A DNA stretch of 64,000 nt, taken from positions 1 to 64,000 of the forward strand of contig JBBTCH010000009.1 of NCBI GenBank assembly GCA_038043245.1, given 5' to 3'. Source of the stretch: JACPFV01 sp038043245. GTDB taxonomy: Bacteria; Pseudomonadota; Gammaproteobacteria; Nevskiales; Nevskiaceae. Of the stretch, positions 61,001-64,000 are shown one piece after another. The position numbers and the translations under genes are program-made. The notes beneath the pieces were generated by a model. That model ran no database searches. It saw only the letters and a program-made list of their open reading frames with translations, and was not told the origin of the DNA. The stretch's first letter is position 1; the number at the start of each line of letters is the position of its first letter.

Positions 61001-61844
61001 CACCGTTGATGCGCAGCTGGCCGTTCTCGATCCGCAACGCCGCCAGCGATGGGTTGAGCCATCGCAGCCAGGGCAGGCTGCGCACGTCTTCGATTTCCGC
61101 CGACCAGTCGCCGTTCCAGGTCGCGCGCGCTTCAAGGCGGCCGCGGAAACGTGCTCGAAGATTCAGGCGCTCACCAACGCTCTCCGGCAGGGTCAGTTGC
61201 GCATCCAGACGCGGTCCGCGCAGACCCTGCGAGAGTTCCGCGCGCTCGACACCGAAGCGCAAAGTCATCGGGCCCAGACGCGCATCCTTGAGCGAGATCG
61301 TGCAGCGCTCGAGGGCGATCGCCTCGAAACGCGCCAGGCCTTGCAGGGTCCCATCCAGATCGGTTTCACCGTCGTCGGTCAACAAGGCTTCCAGCCCGCG
61401 GATGCGCCACTGCCCTTCGGCATCCACCTGCGCGGAGAGCTCGAGGCCGGCCAGCGCGATACGCACCGGCGTGAAATCGCCGAACACCAGGCGCCAGGGA
61501 CTGAAGCCGAGCCGCAAGGACTCGACGCGCAGCTGCGTGGTCTTCTCGTCGGCGGTCAGCAACTCGACCTGCTGCAGGTCGAGGCCTGGCGTGCCGCCAC
61601 GCCAGTCCAGGGCCAGATCGCCGATGCGCAGCGGCTGCTGCACCGCCTCGCTGGCGAAGTGCTCGAGCCGGTCTCGATAACCCGGCAGCAGATTCAATGC
61701 CGTGGCGAACAGCGCAGAAACCGACATCGCGAAAATGACCACGCCCGCGACCGTCCAGAAAACGCGGCGTATCCAGCGGCGCGTGCCGGGGTCAAAGTCC
61801 GCGAAGGGATCGTGCATGATCGCCCGCAGCGAGCGGCGGATCAC
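58038..61844 (-). CDS. yhdP: YhdP family AsmA-like transport protein
   Basis: 1268 residues from GTG 61844, which overlaps the rng stop; ATG 61817 is an alternative start nine codons in. An N-terminal membrane helix (about 26-50, RRVFWTVAGVVIFAMSVSALF) is followed by DLALDWRGGTPGLDLQQVEL and a very long beta-rich periplasmic domain with the DUF3971/AsmA-like C-terminal region (GRAGLVARDYDQRVTVYPGLSTGFTLGAAALAGPIGAGLVFLAQQIL). In E. coli YhdP, TamB and YdbH move phospholipid to the outer membrane. It complements the Mla locus in this window. Confidence 0.93.
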   Translation of the reverse strand: MIRRSLRAIMHDPFADFDPGTRRWIRRVFWTVAGVVIFAMSVSALFATALNLLPGYRDRLEHFASEAVQQPLRIGDLALDWRGGTPGLDLQQVELLTADEKTTQLRVESLRLGFSPWRLVFGDFTPVRIALAGLELSAQVDAEGQWRIRGLEALLTDDGETDLDGTLQGLARFEAIALERCTISLKDARLGPMTLRFGVERAELSQGLRGPRLDAQLTLPESVGERLNLRARFRGRLEARATWNGDWSAEIEDVRSLPWLRWLNPSLAALRIENGQLRINGELRDGQPQWADVSLRALALRGGSKAPKATLKGLALTARVSAQPFGWQAEVQNLQVEGSRGVWPKTSGVVSLIKSATGGEAEWGLRLNFLRLDDLVPWLDLAVQDAPALQGLSGDLRAVDASFKPGSPEQAARYSLRTAFEQLGLPAGDRAAGVSGLSGEVALDENGGRLGLQAAAFKLSLPRVFSMPLPVESLTTGLRWKREAEGWTFSAPQFRWAFAGSEGRGEFALKLTKSPVLSLKAQFSVKDAARLKPFMPLHWGAGLRDWLTRGLVRTPITQAQLVIDGPLADFPFDKKPGAWSLDANVADAEVFYAAGWPEVRSLNADLAFRGNGLAIRVNQGTIAELPVQKVEARFRDFSDSLLSVNGQVAGDLGRFYSVLAASPLRPRFEGLLKHTRARGPGQLDLRLDIPLNHPGNTDASGRVVVSGAELLLTDINEPVRELRGEVGFGADGIHARKLEGRLMDQPLTGSITARKSGSALTAFWSLDLGATSVAAKKLPEGLRARLSGNTAVRAQLRLSGPDPAALVLDSDLRGVQMRLPAPLAKATGAAAPLRLVISEDPKSGPRISADWSGRLGADLRWRLKGAQSQLDAITLRLGRDAPVFTEALPGLSLGAVVSDLSVDDWLGFIDDLGDAKSTLGALPLTRANLRVERWLWRGFQLPQTQLRAQPEGAGWRLRLDGAGAEGEVLWMREKIQARLMHLALAHNPNTAETRTSKTVQDPGRWPELDVEVGRFEIADALFGAIIARTQKIPGGQKLLALSSRGGENDLNASGLWLRRDGRSSANLGLRLISTDFEGVQRAFGFGATLVAKATRINLQAAWAPSAPGLSWQQARGDLALEFDNGFLRGIEPGVGRVLGLFNFYALPRRLSLNFGDVADQGLAFDTVRGSFTIADGQARTENVEVKGPSLRIAMRGRAGLVARDYDQRVTVYPGLSTGFTLGAAALAGPIGAGLVFLAQQILDQPLEKLTQINYRVTGSWDDPQVSGD

Positions 61845-63319
61845 AACGGCACCACGTCGAAGTTCTCCTGCGGATACAGGCTGTCGGCCTGCACGCGGAT
61901 CGGGCGTTTCAGCTGACTCTCCATTTCCGCCAGACCCTGCTCCTCGGTGAGGCGCGTCGCCACCGTGGGCGCGGTGATGATCAGGAACCCCTTCGATTCG
62001 AACTGCCGGGCCGAGCGCGCCAGCTCACGGAAAATTTCGTGGCAGACGGTTTCGACGGTCTTGACCGTGCCGCGACCGACGCAGGCCGGACAGGGCTCGC
62101 ACAGGATGTGGCCCAGCGATTCGCGCGTGCGCTTGCGCGTCATCTCGATCAGGCCCAGCGGCGAGAACGGATGGACCGTGCTGCGCGCCGGGTCGCGCTT
62201 GAGTTCTTTTTCCAGCGCACGCAGCACCTGCGCCCGGTGCGCTTCTTCCTTCATGTCGATGAAGTCAAGGATGATGATGCCGCCGAGGTTGCGTAGACGC
62301 AGCTGGCGCGCGATCGCCTGCACCGCCTCCAGATTGGTTTTCAGCACCGTCTCTTCGAGATTGCGGTGGCCGGTGAACGAACCGGTGTTCACATCCACCG
62401 TGGTCATCGCCTCGGTCTGGTCGATCACCAGATGGCCGCCGGACTTGAGCGCGACCCGGCGCTCGAGCGCGCGGTTGATGTCGTCTTCGACGCCATACAG
62501 ATCGAAGATCGGCGCGGCGCCGTCGTAATGCTCGATGCGCCCGGAGCCCTGCGGCACGTACTCGTGTGCGAACTGGGTCAGACGCTGGACCTCGGCCGCG
62601 GAATCCACGCGCACACGATCCACCTCGGTGCCGAGCAGATCGCGCAGGATGCGCATCGACAACGGCAGGTCGCCGTGCACCAGCTCGCCCGGTTTGGTTT
62701 TTTGCGCGCGCTCCTGCACCGACGCCCACAGGCGCAGCAGAAATTGCCAATCCTGGGTCAGCGCGACTGCATCAACCCCTTCAGCGGCCGTGCGGACGAT
62801 CACGCCGTGGCTGTCTTTGCGCGCGGCCTCGATGATCTGGCGCAAGCGGATGCGCTCGGCTTCGTCTTCGATTCGCGCCGACACGCCAATCGTGCCGCCG
62901 TTGCGCTCGTGCGGCAGCAACACCAGATAGCGCGAGGCCAGCGACAGCATCGTGGTCAGGCGCGCGCCCTTGCTGCCGAGCGGATCCTTGAGCACTTGCA
63001 CCAGCACATCCTGGCCTTCACGCAGCAGTTGATTGATCGGCGACGGTTCGCGCGGCAACGCCGCGGGTGTTTCACCCAGCTCCGGCCAATGGGAGTTGAT
63101 CATGTCCGAGGCGTGCAGAAACGCCGTGCGCTCCAGACCGATCTCGACAAATGCCGCTTGCATGCCCGGCAGCACGCGCTCGACGCGACCCTGATAGATG
63201 TTGCCGACCAGCCCATGCCGCGCCGCGCGCTGCACATAGACCTCTTGCACGCTGCCACCCTCGACCCGCGCCACGCGCGTTTCGTGCGCGCCAATGTTGA
63301 CCAGGATCTCGGTGCTCAA
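61841..63319 (-). CDS. rng: Ribonuclease G
   Basis: 492 residues from TTG 63319, which overlaps the maf stop as TTGA and gives MSTEILVNIGAHETRVARVEGG, the standard Rng start. The S1 domain (about 36-125) includes NIYQGRVERVLPGMQAAFVEIG. Catalytic Asp309 (TVDVNTGSF) and Asp352 (ILDFIDMK) bind magnesium, and the zinc-link motif is CEPCPAC (407-413). RNase G matures 16S rRNA 5' ends and degrades some mRNAs; it lacks the long scaffold tail of RNase E. Confidence 0.96.
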   Translation of the reverse strand: MSTEILVNIGAHETRVARVEGGSVQEVYVQRAARHGLVGNIYQGRVERVLPGMQAAFVEIGLERTAFLHASDMINSHWPELGETPAALPREPSPINQLLREGQDVLVQVLKDPLGSKGARLTTMLSLASRYLVLLPHERNGGTIGVSARIEDEAERIRLRQIIEAARKDSHGVIVRTAAEGVDAVALTQDWQFLLRLWASVQERAQKTKPGELVHGDLPLSMRILRDLLGTEVDRVRVDSAAEVQRLTQFAHEYVPQGSGRIEHYDGAAPIFDLYGVEDDINRALERRVALKSGGHLVIDQTEAMTTVDVNTGSFTGHRNLEETVLKTNLEAVQAIARQLRLRNLGGIIILDFIDMKEEAHRAQVLRALEKELKRDPARSTVHPFSPLGLIEMTRKRTRESLGHILCEPCPACVGRGTVKTVETVCHEIFRELARSARQFESKGFLIITAPTVATRLTEEQGLAEMESQLKRPIRVQADSLYPQENFDVVPL

Positions 63320-63897
63320 ACCAGCACCTTGAAATCCCGCAGCAGCTCGCAGGTTTCAAACAGCGGCAGACCCATCACGCCGCTGTAACTGCCGTGGATT
63401 TCTCTCACAAACCGAGCACCCAGACCCTGAATCGCGTAAGCGCCGGCCTTGTCAGCGGGTTCGCCGCTGTCCCAGTAGGTTTGCGCGTCCCGCGCCGAAA
63501 CAGGTCCGAAGTTCACTCGCGTGACAGACAGCCGTGTGGCACTGCGGGTTCCCTGAACCAGCGCGACCGCGCTGTAGACCTCGTGTGCGCGGGCGGACAA
63601 TCGCGCCAGCATCGCCAGCGCATCCGCACCGTTGCGCGGCTTGCCGAGAATGTCGCCGTCGATCACCACATCGGTATCGGCGCCCAGCACCACCGCATCG
63701 GCCGCTGCCGTCGCTGCGCCCTTATGCGCCTTGGCCAGCGCGGTGGTGATGGCGTAATCAGCTGGCGACTGGCCGGGCCGGCGGCGTTCATCCACGTCGG
63801 CCGCCACCACTTCGAAACGCAAGCCGAGCTGTCGCAATAATTCCTGACGACGCGGCGAACGCGACGCGAGAACCAGCACGGGCTGTGAAGGAGGCAT
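63316..63897 (-). CDS. maf: Maf-family nucleoside triphosphate pyrophosphatase (YhdE type, dTTP/UTP)
   Basis: 193 residues. Maf marks are LASRSPRRQELLRQLGL, DERRRPGQSPADYAITTALAKAHKGA, the substrate Asp region VLGADTDVVIDGDILGKPRNGADALAML, and GAYAIQGLGARFVREIHGSYSGVMGLPLFET. The AIQGxGA-YSGVMGLPL form is that of YhdE, which hydrolyses dTTP, UTP and modified forms. It leads the maf-rng-yhdP-nitrilase-tldD operon. The remaining 103 bp to the window edge hold no gene I can support. Confidence 0.95.
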   Translation of the reverse strand: MPPSQPVLVLASRSPRRQELLRQLGLRFEVVAADVDERRRPGQSPADYAITTALAKAHKGAATAAADAVVLGADTDVVIDGDILGKPRNGADALAMLARLSARAHEVYSAVALVQGTRSATRLSVTRVNFGPVSARDAQTYWDSGEPADKAGAYAIQGLGARFVREIHGSYSGVMGLPLFETCELLRDFKVLV

Positions 63898-64000
63898 TGA
63901 GACCGCGATTTTACGAGCAGAGCGGCCTTGTATGTTTCATTGCTGCCATCTGGCGCGAGGCATTGGCAGTCTGTAGTGTCTGGTACAGATCTGTTCGCGC

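Noticed and set aside
63898..64000. Possible promoter or gene start at the right edge
   Set aside because: A TAAAAT-like -10 precedes maf on the minus strand, but no matching -35 at proper spacing was found, and no coding frame is visible.

Overview
The window is a gene-dense, high-GC stretch of bacterial chromosome, about 95 % coding, from a Gram-negative organism. Outer-membrane functions (Mla system, TonB-dependent receptor, DUF1302 porin-like protein, RlpA, lipoproteins) and gene order (gatCAB divergent from mreBCD-mrdAB-mltB-rlpA-dacA-dat-lipB; maf-rng-yhdP-nitrilase-tldD) fit a gammaproteobacterium. A relative of Nevskiales/Xanthomonadales is my best guess; this is inference from gene content, not a database result. 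No rRNA, tRNA, CRISPR, prophage or intact transposase was seen.

Layout. 1-590: 3' end of an acyl-CoA synthetase gene. 598-4600 (minus): lipid-modification group (DUF1295 reductase-like protein, coclaurine N-methyltransferase-like/CFA synthase-family enzyme, DUF3108-like exported protein, thioredoxin-like protein). 4639-9197 (minus): gatC-gatA-(TonB C-terminal-like exported protein)-gatB-hslO, all chained by overlapping stop/start codons. 9198-11260: lower-GC patch with two exported proteins of unknown function, the first broken by a frameshift at a run of nine G. 11261-21387 (plus): elongasome and cell-wall supercluster mreB-mreC-mreD-mrdA-rodA-mltB-rlpA-dacA-dat-lipB. 21406-21687: small lipoprotein. 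21773-25493 (plus): complete six-gene phospholipid-transport locus mlaFEDCBA. 25496-37411 (minus): complete tad (Flp pilus) locus running flp-tadV-tadE-rcpC-rcpA-tadZ-tadA-tadB-tadC-tadD-DUF3613-tadG and ending in a membrane PAS protein with no output domain. 37548-38387: apaH. 38433-38886: non-coding dispersed-type repeat, then a bidirectional terminator. 38957-41431: DUF1302 outer-membrane protein. 41549-46751 (minus): EamA exporter plus peptide ABC transporter with one ATPase. 46817-49816: TonB-dependent receptor. 49932-52624 (plus): crotonase, exonuclease III, HD-domain protein. 52626-63897 (minus): gamma-glutamyltransferase, ferredoxin, coaD, rsmD, tldD, nitrilase, yhdP, rng, maf.

The genes work mainly on the envelope: elongation of the wall (Mre/Rod/PBP2 and hydrolases), lipid asymmetry (Mla, YhdP), lipid modification, and surface adhesion (Tad pilus). 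The most unusual signal is a structured intergenic repeat present twice, between mreB and mreC and between tadB and tadC. Both copies have the same orientation relative to the operon, supply the stop codon of the upstream gene, and have 17-bp terminal inverted repeats whose sequence differs between copies while each pair of arms stays complementary. Other points of interest are the poly-G frameshift behind a good signal peptide, the exported TonB-like gene wedged inside gatCAB, and a TadZ without a recognisable Walker A lysine.
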